Shown: in pieces, positions 43,754-52,434 of the stretch | Layout of the letters: every line of letters begins with the position of its first letter | Position numbering within the stretch: the first letter of the stretch is position 1 | Assembly: GCA_937976375.1 (NCBI GenBank) | Contig: CALJRU010000061.1 | Location: forward strand, 1-64,000 | Length of the DNA: 64,000 nt | Reading direction: 5' to 3' | From: an uncultured Peptococcaceae bacterium | GTDB taxonomy: Bacteria; Bacillota; Peptococcia; Peptococcales; Peptococcaceae | Notes under the pieces: model-generated | Told to the model about the DNA's origin: nothing | The model's database searches: none | Seen by the model: the letters and a program-made list of their open reading frames with translations, nothing else | Translations under genes and position numbers: made by a program

Positions 43754-45076
43754 TTACTGGCCATAAGCTTCGCCATACAAGGTCACAGCATCATGAACCG
43801 CTTGATAATATTGATCGCCAGCACCAGTGGCATGCATGGTAACGACAATATAGTTTGGTTTGCCTTTTTTCTGAGCCAAACTTGCAAGACAATTGCCGGC
43901 CGCTGCTGTATAGCCTGTTTTTCCGCCAACGATCTCGTATCCTGACGTGTCAAAATAACGTTGGAAGTTGGCAAGATCTTCGTCCATGGTGTGCGTCAAG
44001 GTCAGGCCTTCTTTATGGGTATCGTTGGCCGTAGTCGTGTAGGTGCGGCTGGTGAACACTTCGTCGAAAACGGTGCTGCCAAGCGCTCCTTTCAGCAAAC
44101 GTGCCATGTCGCGGCAGGTGGATACCTGTGCATCGTCATCAAGTCCTGTTGGGTTGACAAAGGTGGTGCTGTCAAGCCCAAGAGCTTTCGCCTCCTCGTT
44201 CATCAGCTCAACAAAGCTGTTAATATTGCCGCTGGTGACCAGCGCCAACGCATTGGCTGCATCGCCGCCCGATTTTAAGAGCGCTGCGTACAGCAAATCA
44301 CGAACAGTGACCGTCTCGCCTTTTTGCAAACCGCTCTGTGAGGCGCTTTCTTCTTCAAGGCCTTCAAAAGCTTCTTCAGGCATCTTCACTTCACGATCTA
44401 AGTCGTCGTTGTTTTTGATGGCCACATAGACCGTCATCATTTTTACGAGACTGGCCGGCGCACGCTGCGCGTCCGCATCTTTTTCGTAAAGCACATCACC
44501 ATTGTCGGCGTTGATGAGAATGGCCGAATCGCTGTTGATGCTCGCATCAAAGCCAGCTTTGTCAGCGTCACTGATCAATGGCTTCGATACAGATTGGGCC
44601 ACGGTCGCATTGGTCTCCTGTGTGGTAAAGAACTGGTTCTTCACCGTAACGGCCAAGGCCACACAGGCGACAAGCACCAGCAAAACAGCCAGGATTCTGC
44701 CCCAGCGCAGTCTGCGCTTCGGCTTGCGCCGGCGCGGCGGCGCTGAACGCCGAGCACCCTGCTGCGGCGGACGTTTACCGCCTTGCTGCGATGCGCGAGC
44801 GCGCTGCTGAGAAGAACGTGCGTTATTGGCAGCTGGCCTGCGTGCAGAATGCTGTCCTGTGCTGGTACGGCTACTTGACTGCGGCGGTCTTGCCCCTGTG
44901 CCTTTATTGGCACGCGAACCGCTCTGTGTTGTGCGTGATGCCGCAGAACGAGGTGCCTGCGTATGCGATGCTGCACCATTTTGAGGACGTCGCTGCCTCG
45001 CCTGTGACGACGCATTCTGCGCCGGACGCTTGCCAGAACCCTTTGGCGCAGCAGGCTTCTTTTTTTGCTGTTTCAA
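43754..45076 (-). CDS. D-alanyl-D-alanine carboxypeptidase (DacA-like S11) with long basic N-terminal tail
   Basis: A 440-residue protein. Residues 1-127 are a disordered, very basic, Ala/Arg/Ser/Gln-rich cytoplasmic tail, followed by one membrane helix (about 128-145). The S11 peptidase domain has SLVK (Ser209 nucleophile, Lys212), an SGG motif (269-271) where SxN is usual, and GGKTGYT (386-388). The domain removes the terminal D-Ala from peptidoglycan. The start is a TTG at 45076, 8 bases after AAGGAGG; an ATG at 45103 lacks a ribosome site. It is 34 bases after thrS with no terminator between, so it is probably T-box-controlled too. Confidence 0.88.
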   Translation of the reverse strand: MKQQKKKPAAPKGSGKRPAQNASSQARQRRPQNGAASHTQAPRSAASRTTQSGSRANKGTGARPPQSSSRTSTGQHSARRPAANNARSSQQRARASQQGGKRPPQQGARRSAPPRRRKPKRRLRWGRILAVLLVLVACVALAVTVKNQFFTTQETNATVAQSVSKPLISDADKAGFDASINSDSAILINADNGDVLYEKDADAQRAPASLVKMMTVYVAIKNNDDLDREVKMPEEAFEGLEEESASQSGLQKGETVTVRDLLYAALLKSGGDAANALALVTSGNINSFVELMNEEAKALGLDSTTFVNPTGLDDDAQVSTCRDMARLLKGALGSTVFDEVFTSRTYTTTANDTHKEGLTLTHTMDEDLANFQRYFDTSGYEIVGGKTGYTAAAGNCLASLAQKKGKPNYIVVTMHATGAGDQYYQAVHDAVTLYGEAYGQ

Positions 45077-45110
45077 TGCAGGCACCTCCTTCCTTGGAAT
45101 CATTGTTCAA

Positions 45111-47021
45111 TTACATGCGACGTTCAGCGATTTCTTCCTTCAATGCAGCACGGAATTCAGCAAAATCTTTCACGCCTTCATCGCCATTCTTATAGGAACG
45201 CAGAGAAACCGTGCCGCTTTCTGCTTCCTTGCCGCCAACAACGAGCATGTAAGGGATTTTCTGAACCGTTGCCTCGCGAATCTTGTAGCCCATCTTTTCG
45301 GAACGATGGTCCACCTCCACGCGCACGCCATCGGCTTTCAGCTGTGCAGCCAATTCATCAGCATAGTCAGCGTTATCAGACGTAATAGGAATGATCTTTG
45401 CCTGAACAGGTGCCATCCAGGTTGGGAAGGCGCCTCCGAAATGTTCGGTCAGAATGCCGATGAAACGTTCAATGCTGCCGAATACCGTGCGGTGAACCAT
45501 AACTGGACGATGTTTTTCACCGTCTTCACCGATGTAGGTCATGTCAAACTTCTCTGGCATCTGGAAGTCGAGCTGAATCGTGCCGCACTGCCAGGTACGA
45601 CCCAAGCAGTCTTTCAGATGGAAGTCGATCTTAGGACCATAGAAGGCGCCGTCGCCAGGGTTGACAATGTAGTCTTTGCCAACCGTCTGCAAAGCCGTGC
45701 GCAACCCTTCGGTAGCTTTTTCCCACAGCTCATCAGAGCCCATGGAGTCTTCCGGACGGGTGGACAGCTCTACATGATATTCAAAGCCGAATTTGCTGTA
45801 AACGCGGTCCACCAGCTTCATAACGCCAACAACTTCATCGATAATCTGATCTTCGCGCATGAAGATGTGTGCATCATCCTGAGTGAAGGCACGCACACGC
45901 ATGAGGCCGTGGAGAGCGCCGCTGAGTTCGTGACGATGAACGAGGCCCAATTCTGCCCAGCGCAGTGGCAGTTCACGATAACTGTGCAGGCTTTCGTTAT
46001 AAAGCAGGATACCACCAGGGCAGTTCATAGGCTTGATAGCATATGGCTGTTCGTCGATTTCCGTAAAGTACATATTTTCTTTGTAATGATCCCAGTGGCC
46101 GGAACGTTCCCAAAGGGCACGGTTCATGATGAGCGGCGTGCGAATTTCGGAATAGCCAGCTTTTTCATGTTCTTCACGCCAGAATTTTTCCAGCTCATTG
46201 CGCAGGATCATGCCTTTTGGATGGAAGATTGGGAACCCTGGCGCTTCTTCCACAAAGGAGAAGAGGTCGAGTTCTTTGCCCAGCTTACGATGGTCGCGGC
46301 GTTTGGCTTCTTCCAACAGATGCAGGTATTCATCGAGTGCATCCTGTTTAGGGAAACTCGTGCCATAGATACGCTGCAGCATTTTGTTCTTTTCATCACC
46401 GCGCCAGTAAGCACCAGCGATGCTCATCAGCTTGATCGCCTTGATGGCGCTCGTTTTTGGCAGATGAGGACCTGCGCAAAGATCGACGTAATCGCCATCC
46501 TGGTACATGCTGATCGTTTCATCTTCAGGCAGGTCTTCAATCAATTCAACCTTGTAGGTTTCGCCGCGGTCGCTGAAGAATTTGAGCGCTTCTTCACGAG
46601 ACACTTCGCGACGTTCAAAGGCAGCGCCTGCCTTGACGATCTTCTTCATTTCCTTTTCAATCTTTTCAAGATCTTCCGGCACAAAGGTGTGTTCGCTGTC
46701 GAAGTCATAATAGAAGCCATTTTCAATCGCAGGCCCAATGGCGATCTTCGTGCCAGGCCACAAACGCTGAACCGCTTCAGCCAGGACGTGGCTGGAAGAA
46801 TGACGGAACACTTCCTTGCCTTCTTCATCATCAAAGGTCAAAATGGCCACTTCTGCGTCCTTGTCGAGTACCGTTGAGAGATCGCAGACTTCGCCATTGA
46901 CTTTCGCTGCAACAGCCTTTTTTGGCAGGCTGTTGGACAAACTTTTTGCAATTTCCATTGGTGAAATGGATGCAGCGTCGTAACTCTTGACGCTGCCATC
47001 TGGTAACGTGATGTTGATCAT
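45111..47021 (-). CDS. thrS: Threonyl-tRNA synthetase
   Basis: A 636-residue class II synthetase: TGS domain (1-60), the editing/SAD region with HSSSHVLAEAVQ and DYVDLCAGPHLPKT, the catalytic core (KPMNCPGGILLYN, RHELSGALHGLMRVRAFTQDD, IDFQMPEKF) and the C-terminal anticodon-binding domain ending around IAERRM. It charges tRNA-Thr. The ATG at 47021 follows AGAGGAG. It is preceded by a Thr T-box leader and followed 34 bases on by a carboxypeptidase gene. Confidence 0.97.
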   Translation of the reverse strand: MINITLPDGSVKSYDAASISPMEIAKSLSNSLPKKAVAAKVNGEVCDLSTVLDKDAEVAILTFDDEEGKEVFRHSSSHVLAEAVQRLWPGTKIAIGPAIENGFYYDFDSEHTFVPEDLEKIEKEMKKIVKAGAAFERREVSREEALKFFSDRGETYKVELIEDLPEDETISMYQDGDYVDLCAGPHLPKTSAIKAIKLMSIAGAYWRGDEKNKMLQRIYGTSFPKQDALDEYLHLLEEAKRRDHRKLGKELDLFSFVEEAPGFPIFHPKGMILRNELEKFWREEHEKAGYSEIRTPLIMNRALWERSGHWDHYKENMYFTEIDEQPYAIKPMNCPGGILLYNESLHSYRELPLRWAELGLVHRHELSGALHGLMRVRAFTQDDAHIFMREDQIIDEVVGVMKLVDRVYSKFGFEYHVELSTRPEDSMGSDELWEKATEGLRTALQTVGKDYIVNPGDGAFYGPKIDFHLKDCLGRTWQCGTIQLDFQMPEKFDMTYIGEDGEKHRPVMVHRTVFGSIERFIGILTEHFGGAFPTWMAPVQAKIIPITSDNADYADELAAQLKADGVRVEVDHRSEKMGYKIREATVQKIPYMLVVGGKEAESGTVSLRSYKNGDEGVKDFAEFRAALKEEIAERRM

Positions 47022-47029
47022 TTTTATCT

Positions 47030-47290
47030 CCTCTTTCAAAAATACAAAAGGCGCTCTCATCCCAAAAGGGACGAGAGCGCCGAACATTCCCGTGGTTCCA
47101 CCCAGATTGACCAGCGGCAAGCCGCCAGCCCACTTTCTGCCGTTAACGGTGGCTGCCGTCGTCAGTTCATCCCGACGCTGCTTGGAGGTGGTAGACGTTA
47201 TGCGCTGCATGAGCGGTTCTCAGCCAAGGCCGCCCTCTCTGTGATGCAGAGGATGCCAACGTCCTCCTCGTCATCGCATTTCTTATGATT
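47030..47290 (-). ncRNA. T-box riboswitch leader of thrS
   Basis: Read on the minus strand, the leader has a stem I with GGAG(G)ACGTT pairing to AACGTC-TACCA-CCTCC, the TACCA bulge carrying ACC (plus-strand 47190-47192), a Thr specifier codon. The T-box sequence GGGTGGAACCACGGGAATG is complementary to 47085-47103, followed by a strong terminator (GGCGCTCTC.TCCC / GGGA.GAGAGCGCC, 47050-47081) and a T-run. Uncharged tRNA-Thr binding would prevent termination. Location, specifier and T-box sequence all match thrS downstream. Confidence 0.93.
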
Positions 47291-47294
47291 ACTC

Positions 47295-47323
47295 ATTGTA
47301 GCGCGTGCAGCCGCCAGCGTCAA
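47295..47323 (-). promoter_or_regulatory. Promoter of the thrS T-box leader
   Basis: On the minus strand TTGACG (47318-47323) and TACAAT (47295-47300) are separated by 17 bp, close to consensus. Transcription starts just before the T-box stem I. Confidence 0.8.
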
Positions 47324-47423
47324 GTGTTCACCGCTATAAAATCCCATCGTCTCCAGTATAAATTTCTCTAAAATAGGAATTAATTGCAGAATAGTAAATA
47401 TGAATTTTAGGTAACGGTCTCCT

Positions 47424-48104
47424 CTATGAATCTAGAATTTCTGATCTTGTTAATCTTGCTCCTGAAATATATTTTACAGCAGCAACAATCTGTACAATAA
47501 ATAGTATCACCGGTATACCTAATACAGTCATGATAAAAAGAAAGGCCGTAAACGTAAATGCTACCATCGTTAGAATTGTTGCCCCTAGATATATTAAAGG
47601 AAGAACAATTTGTATTCTATTTTTGCTGTCGTTCATTCGATATATTACAAATCCTAAAATACAAATCAACACAACACAGCACAATTCAATATAAAAATTG
47701 GTAGGAGAAGTAATATCCGTAGAATGACTCTCGCCAACAACATACTCTATTTCATACCCAGCACTTTTGAATTTATTTACTTGATCTAAGTCAATAAAAT
47801 GACTCTCTTCACTATACATTGGTGTCCTTTCTCCATTGAATGGATTTACATAAGTAGTCTGATACGTATCTTTTGTTGCGTAAGCATGTACTCCCCCTAG
47901 AACCAAGAAAATATAAGCAAATAAAATTACCCAAGCTACTGTTGCAACAGAATTTAAAATCATCCCTGTTGATGTCTTCTCTCGACCATTTCGTGCATAA
48001 TCTTTTCTTCTTTTTTTCCTTTCTAAAGTGTATCCGCAATTTGGACAGAAATCTGCCTGATCAGAGATTTCTTTTTCACATTCAGGACATTTTATTAACG
48101 CCAT
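47424..48104 (-). CDS. Zinc-ribbon membrane protein of unknown function
   Basis: A 226-residue protein. An N-terminal zinc ribbon (CPECEKEISDQADFCPNCG, two CxxC pairs), a basic stretch RKKRRKDYARNGREK, one membrane helix (about 50-70), an extracellular segment of about 70 residues and then three or four helices toward the C terminus. Zinc-ribbon plus membrane helices occurs in many uncharacterised Bacillota proteins. The G+C of the gene is far lower than that of its surroundings, pointing to recent acquisition. It diverges from an XRE-type gene with which it shares an inverted repeat. Confidence 0.75.
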   Translation of the reverse strand: MALIKCPECEKEISDQADFCPNCGYTLERKKRRKDYARNGREKTSTGMILNSVATVAWVILFAYIFLVLGGVHAYATKDTYQTTYVNPFNGERTPMYSEESHFIDLDQVNKFKSAGYEIEYVVGESHSTDITSPTNFYIELCCVVLICILGFVIYRMNDSKNRIQIVLPLIYLGATILTMVAFTFTAFLFIMTVLGIPVILFIVQIVAAVKYISGARLTRSEILDS

Positions 48105-48142
48105 TACTTTTCACTCCCTTGTATTTCTTACACACTTTATTA

Positions 48143-48214
48143 TGACCAGTATCACGGTCAATTCTTAAATAAATTCTATCATACCATAAGATTGCTTGCA
48201 ACCAATACTGGTCA
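48143..48214. repeat. 10-bp inverted repeat in the divergent region (candidate operator)
   Basis: TGACCAGTAT (48143-48152) and its exact reverse complement ATACTGGTCA (48205-48214) flank the middle of the divergent region. A shorter TGACC ... GGTCA pair (48143-48160) overlaps the first arm. Both genes could be controlled by the XRE protein through these sites. Confidence 0.5.
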
Positions 48215-48237
48215 AATATGACAAGTGGAGTGATATT

Positions 48238-48483
48238 ATGGATGAGCAGAAAATACAGCGTGATCGTTATATGGGAATGAACCTGCGCAGGCTGCGGCTA
48301 AATGCGGGACTGTCACAGGAAAAGCTCTGTGCGGAATTGCAGCTTCGAGGCTGCGACATTGGCCGCACGACATACGCAAAATATGAATCCGGCGAATTGA
48401 ATATTCGTGCCAGTGTGATTATTGAGCTACGCAAATTCTATAATTGCAGCTATGATGAGTTCTTTTCCGGTTTAGACAAATAA
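48238..48483 (+). CDS. Small XRE-family HTH regulator
   Basis: An 81-residue protein that is almost entirely an XRE/lambda-repressor-type HTH: MNLRRLRLNAGLSQEKLCAELQ (helices 1-2), then RTTYAKYESGELNIRASVIIEL. It has no effector domain, so probably acts as a simple repressor, most likely of itself and of the divergent zinc-ribbon gene. The ATG follows GTGGAGTG by 7 bases. Low G+C like its neighbour. A strong terminator follows. Confidence 0.85.
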   Translation: MDEQKIQRDRYMGMNLRRLRLNAGLSQEKLCAELQLRGCDIGRTTYAKYESGELNIRASVIIELRKFYNCSYDEFFSGLDK

Positions 48484-48524
48484 CAAGAAACGGTAGTCTC
48501 TCATTAGAGAGGCTACCGTTTCTT
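48484..48524 (+). terminator. Terminator after the XRE gene
   Basis: AAGAAACGGTAG.CTCT and its complement form a 17-bp stem with one mismatch, a CATT loop, then TTCTTG. It also lies in a position to terminate the convergent ClC gene. Confidence 0.8.
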
Positions 48525-48555
48525 GTTTCGAAAGTTTTTTCTTTATTACATCAGC

Positions 48556-49830
48556 TTAAACTTCACGACTTCGCCAACGAGTGAGCCATTGTGACAACTT
48601 CGCAGAAATAAACGCTGCTACGACGATTGGCAAGATATACGTGATTGGGAAGCAGAGCAGGAGCACAGCAGCAACCGTCACTGGTTTCTGCGAAATGAAG
48701 CCATACATGGCCGCCAGCACCAGCGCCACTGCAAAGCCGCCATCCAGCATAGCATTGCCGTCAGACATATTCACTGCCAGTGCAAACGCATAGCCAGCCG
48801 CCGCGCCCATATAGATGATTGGAAAAATGTTCCCGCCGCGCCAGCCAAAATTGATGCACAGCGTCGACACCATCCCTTTCAGCAGCGCAATGCCAAACAA
48901 AGCGCCCGCCGAATAACCATTCCAAGTGGTGAGCAGTTCATGCAGCCCGCTTTCACCGGAAAACATTGTTTCCGGCACAAAATGCCCGACAAGCCCGAGA
49001 AGTGCACCAGCGATCACAGCAGCCACAATCGGATACTTTTCCAGGCACTCGGCAAATGTTGCCGTCACATCATCAAAAACCGCATAGAGCAGCGCCATCA
49101 CAATTCCCATCAGAATAAGTGCCAGCGACCATTTCCACTGTGTCCAGCCAATGGCATGATACCAGGAAAAACGCGGCAGTCCTTCACTAGGAACGCCAAA
49201 TGGCGCAAGAAGTACTAAGGCGCCAAAAATGCCAACCACGCCCATGCCATAAAGGAAGATGCGCGCTTTCTTTGACAACAATTTGTCTCGATAGTGTTCA
49301 CTTGCATCGTCTGGTTCCACCGCTTCAGCAATCCCAAACAATGGCGCGCCAAAAATGGCGCCCAATATCGCAACAATCCCTGTCTCTGCCATGGCTTCCA
49401 CCTGCACGCCACGCACCTTGATGTTGCGGCTGACAACCGTCCACAGTGCTGCGATCAGCCCTGCAAGCCCTGCTTCCGGCCCAACGGCACCACCAAAAAT
49501 GATCGGCAGCAAAAATGCCACCACGAGCAGCCATATCCGACGTCCAGCATAGCCGCCTTCCGCCTTCACCGTCGCCATCACCTGATGCATGGTTTCCGGC
49601 ACCGCGCCATAATGTTTCTGAATCAACCCGATCACCACACCTGCCAGCATACAAACGAGCATCGGATAAAGAACACTGTCACCAAAGGCCAGCTGTGCCG
49701 GCGCGATTTCCCAGATCAAAGCAATGCCGAAATGCATAAGCTGCAGCACCACCCAAAGGATGACGCCTGAAAGCGCACCCAAAAGCAACGAAAAAATTCC
49801 TAGCAGCAAATATTCCGTTTTGGTCTTCAT
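48556..49830 (-). CDS. ClC-family chloride channel or transporter
   Basis: A 424-residue protein with 10-11 hydrophobic segments. ClC-like marks are HYGAVPETMHQVMATVK, GGAVGPEAGLAGLIAAL (the region that normally holds G-K/R-E-G-P; here GPEAGL, so the gating Glu position is shifted) and GWRGGNIFPIIYMGAAAG. It belongs to the divergent ClC-like group found in gut Bacillota. It may exchange Cl- for H+ or fluoride, and the altered motif makes the ion unclear. The ATG follows AAAGGAGG by 10 bases. Confidence 0.78.
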   Translation of the reverse strand: MKTKTEYLLLGIFSLLLGALSGVILWVVLQLMHFGIALIWEIAPAQLAFGDSVLYPMLVCMLAGVVIGLIQKHYGAVPETMHQVMATVKAEGGYAGRRIWLLVVAFLLPIIFGGAVGPEAGLAGLIAALWTVVSRNIKVRGVQVEAMAETGIVAILGAIFGAPLFGIAEAVEPDDASEHYRDKLLSKKARIFLYGMGVVGIFGALVLLAPFGVPSEGLPRFSWYHAIGWTQWKWSLALILMGIVMALLYAVFDDVTATFAECLEKYPIVAAVIAGALLGLVGHFVPETMFSGESGLHELLTTWNGYSAGALFGIALLKGMVSTLCINFGWRGGNIFPIIYMGAAAGYAFALAVNMSDGNAMLDGGFAVALVLAAMYGFISQKPVTVAAVLLLCFPITYILPIVVAAFISAKLSQWLTRWRSREV

Positions 49831-49912
49831 GAATGTGCTGCCTCCTTTCATCTTCATTCATTATAAGAAGCGTGGTGCTCTGGTGCAATGCACAATTTCA
49901 CCATAAGCACAA

Positions 49913-49965
49913 AAAAACGCTCAACGATCCAGCGATAAACGTGGAGCGTCGAGCGTTCTTTTTAA
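49913..49965 (-). terminator. Terminator of the aminotransferase gene
   Basis: On the minus strand AACGCTC.ACG ... CGT.GAGCGTT with a long loop is followed by TTTTTTT. It lies 10 bases after the aminotransferase stop. Confidence 0.82.
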
Positions 49966-49974
49966 TCCTAAAAA

Positions 49975-51222
49975 TTACTTGACGACTTCGTCATAAGCAG
50001 CTTTGAATTTTCCTGCCATGCCAATGATCTTCGCATCATCGATGGCACAGATGGCAATACGCAAACCATTGCCAAGCGGAACAACGAAAATATTCTGAGC
50101 AGCAAGCTTGTCAAAGATGGCAACTGCCTGTTCATGGGTTGGGGTTGGCACATAGATGAAGAACCCACTCTTGTATGGGCAGGTTGGCAGCCCTGCTTCA
50201 GCAGCTTCGCTCATGAAGATATCTGCACGATGCTGCAGGCTGGCTGCAAATTCATCCTGTTCCTTACGGAATGCAGCGCGGCGTTCTGGATCGGTGTTCA
50301 ACAGCGTTACCGCTTCCATTGCTGGGCGGCTGCCGTTGGACCAGGTTGCACGCGCAGAAGCACCATTGGCACGTTCAAATTCGTCGCAAACTTCCTGACT
50401 CTGCGCAATGCAGAACATCAGGCCGAGACGATAGCCATAGAGGGTATAGCCCTTTGAGGTGCTGGCGCAAACGATAACCAGGAAGTTTTCAGGCAGATTG
50501 GTAAAGAATTCAAAGAAGTCGCGGCCGTGTTCGCCAGCATAGTCGATGTAGGCAGTATCAACCATGAGAATGACATTGTTTTTGCCATTTTCAGCGATGG
50601 TCTTCAAGTTTGCAATCAATTCTTTCCATTCATCGTCGCTGACAGCGAGGCCGGTTGGATTGTGAGCAGGTGTGTTCAACAGCAAAAGCACGTTGGTCTG
50701 CTGTTCTGCCACTTCCTTGCATGCTGCTTCGCACGCTGCCACATCAAAATGACCATCTGGGGTGAAGGTGTTGAAGGTTTTGATGTCGCGGCCGACTTCA
50801 GTCAGCATGCTGCGATAGTTGCCCCAGTAATAGCTGGTGGTGATGGCTACTTCGCCTGGATTCAAATAGTTAAAGAAGCTGTTATGCAGCGCACCAGTAC
50901 CGCCAGGGGTGGCGATGCCAGCAGTATAAGTATTCGCTGGACGATGGTCGCGCAGAACGCTTTCCGTCATAGCTTCGATGTAGCTAGGCAGGCCGTTGAT
51001 TGGCGCATAGTTGGCACCTTCGTCAAAAGGAATGGCGGCGAGGGCCTCCTGTACGGTATTCATTGTTTTCAGGCTGCCATCAGCGTTTAAGAATGCACCG
51101 ATGGTCGCATTGGTAATATTTTCTTTGCCAACTTCTTTGGCACGAGCGGTTGCCTGTGCGGAATAAGCGAAGATGACGTCTGGGCCGCCCTTACCTTGGG
51201 CGTGTTTGGCTAATAATGACAT
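49975..51222 (-). CDS. Class I/II aminotransferase (PLP-dependent)
   Basis: A 415-residue fold-type I aminotransferase. The PLP Lys is in CASTSKGYTLYGYRLG, with NTPAHNPTGLAVSDDEW (NxxNPTG) and DTAYIDYAGEHG as further signatures. The substrate amino acid cannot be read from the sequence; tyrosine/aspartate-type aminotransferases are likely. The ATG at 51222 follows GGAGG by 8 bases. It has its own well-formed promoter and is divergent from trpS. Confidence 0.88.
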   Translation of the reverse strand: MSLLAKHAQGKGGPDVIFAYSAQATARAKEVGKENITNATIGAFLNADGSLKTMNTVQEALAAIPFDEGANYAPINGLPSYIEAMTESVLRDHRPANTYTAGIATPGGTGALHNSFFNYLNPGEVAITTSYYWGNYRSMLTEVGRDIKTFNTFTPDGHFDVAACEAACKEVAEQQTNVLLLLNTPAHNPTGLAVSDDEWKELIANLKTIAENGKNNVILMVDTAYIDYAGEHGRDFFEFFTNLPENFLVIVCASTSKGYTLYGYRLGLMFCIAQSQEVCDEFERANGASARATWSNGSRPAMEAVTLLNTDPERRAAFRKEQDEFAASLQHRADIFMSEAAEAGLPTCPYKSGFFIYVPTPTHEQAVAIFDKLAAQNIFVVPLGNGLRIAICAIDDAKIIGMAGKFKAAYDEVVK

Positions 51223-51258
51223 GAACCATTCCTCCAATGTATTTTTATTCTGCAAAAT

Positions 51259-51287
51259 AGTATAAATTATCTCTGCGCGTAAATCAA
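51259..51287 (-). promoter_or_regulatory. Promoter of the aminotransferase gene
   Basis: On the minus strand TTGATT (51282-51287) and TATACT (51259-51264) are separated by 17 bp, 36 bases upstream of the start codon. A strong sigma-A-type match. Confidence 0.7.
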
Positions 51288-51338
51288 GAGCACCACCGAC
51301 GAGCAAAGCCGTTTTTTTGCCGGAAACGGCGCTATTGT

Positions 51339-51367
51339 TTGACATTACACGAAATAGATTTTATACT
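51339..51367 (+). promoter_or_regulatory. Promoter of trpS-tmk
   Basis: TTGACA (51339-51344) and TATACT (51362-51367) are separated by exactly 17 bp. It is a near-consensus promoter with no T-box leader between it and trpS, unlike thrS. Confidence 0.85.
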
Positions 51368-51423
51368 TTATATTGATTACATGTAAAAATGACGCAACCC
51401 TGCGATACAAAAGGAGTAAACGT

Positions 51424-52434
51424 ATGACAATGAAACGTATTTTAACCGGCGACCGTCCTACCGGCCGTCTGCATATCGGCCATTATGTGGGCAGTCTTTC
51501 CAACCGTGTGAAATTACAGCACGAATACGACACCTTTATTGAAATCGCCGACATTCAGGCGTTGACCACCCATTTTGAACGTCCAGAACTGATCAGCGAC
51601 AGCATCATGCAGGTCGCCATCGACAACCTGTCCGTCGGTCTCGACCCAGAAAAAACCACGCTCTTCCTGCAGAGCCAGATTCCATCCATTGCAGAGCTGA
51701 CCATTTTCTATTCCATGTTCGTCACCATGAACGTGCTGCGTCACAACCCAACGGTTAAGACCGAAGCTGCGCAGTATGGCTATGACGATATGACCTATGG
51801 CTTCATCGGCTATCCTGTCAGCCAGGCTGCAGACATCACTTTCTGCAACGCCGACCTCGTTCCTGTCGGTGAAGACCAGAAACCTCATCTGGAATTGGCA
51901 CGCAAGCTGGTGCGCCGCTTCAACGATCTTTACTGCCCAGATGCACCACTGCTCAAAGAACCAGAAATCAAGCTCAGCGAATTTCCACGCCTGGCCGGTC
52001 TCGACGGCAACGCCAAAATGGGCAAAAGCCTCGGCAACGCCATCTATCTTTCTGACACACCAGAAACCGTCAAGGAAAAAGTCAGCAAAGCCGTCACCGA
52101 CCCTAGCCGCATTCGCGCCACCGATCCTGGGCATCCAGACATCTGCGTGGTCAACAAGTACCACGCTGTCTTCACACCAGAAGAACATGACGACATCTGT
52201 GAACGCTGCAAAGCAGGCACCATCGGCTGCGTTGCCTGCAAAAAGCGCCTGACCCAGAGCCTCAACGATCTGCTCGATCCATTCCGTGAACGCCGCGCTT
52301 ATTATGAAGCCCATCTCGATGACGTCCGTGACATCATCCGCAAGGGCAATGCTCACGCCAATGCCATCGGCAATGAAAACATCGCCAAGGTGAAAGAAGC
52401 CATGCACCTCAATCTGGGAGGCGTAAAAGCATGA
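51424..52434 (+). CDS. trpS: Tryptophanyl-tRNA synthetase
   Basis: A 336-residue class I synthetase. RLHIGHYVGSL (HIGH) and AKMGKSLGNAIYLSD (KMSKS as KMGKS) are visible, along with PVSQAADITFCNADLVPVGEDQ. It charges tRNA-Trp. The ATG at 51424 follows AAAGGAG by 7 bases. No T-box leader is present. Its stop overlaps the tmk ATG by four bases. Confidence 0.95.
   Translation: MTMKRILTGDRPTGRLHIGHYVGSLSNRVKLQHEYDTFIEIADIQALTTHFERPELISDSIMQVAIDNLSVGLDPEKTTLFLQSQIPSIAELTIFYSMFVTMNVLRHNPTVKTEAAQYGYDDMTYGFIGYPVSQAADITFCNADLVPVGEDQKPHLELARKLVRRFNDLYCPDAPLLKEPEIKLSEFPRLAGLDGNAKMGKSLGNAIYLSDTPETVKEKVSKAVTDPSRIRATDPGHPDICVVNKYHAVFTPEEHDDICERCKAGTIGCVACKKRLTQSLNDLLDPFRERRAYYEAHLDDVRDIIRKGNAHANAIGNENIAKVKEAMHLNLGGVKA

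Noticed and set aside
45030..46877. A 615-codon open frame opposite thrS
   Set aside because: thrS is unmistakable on the other strand; the antisense frame has no support.
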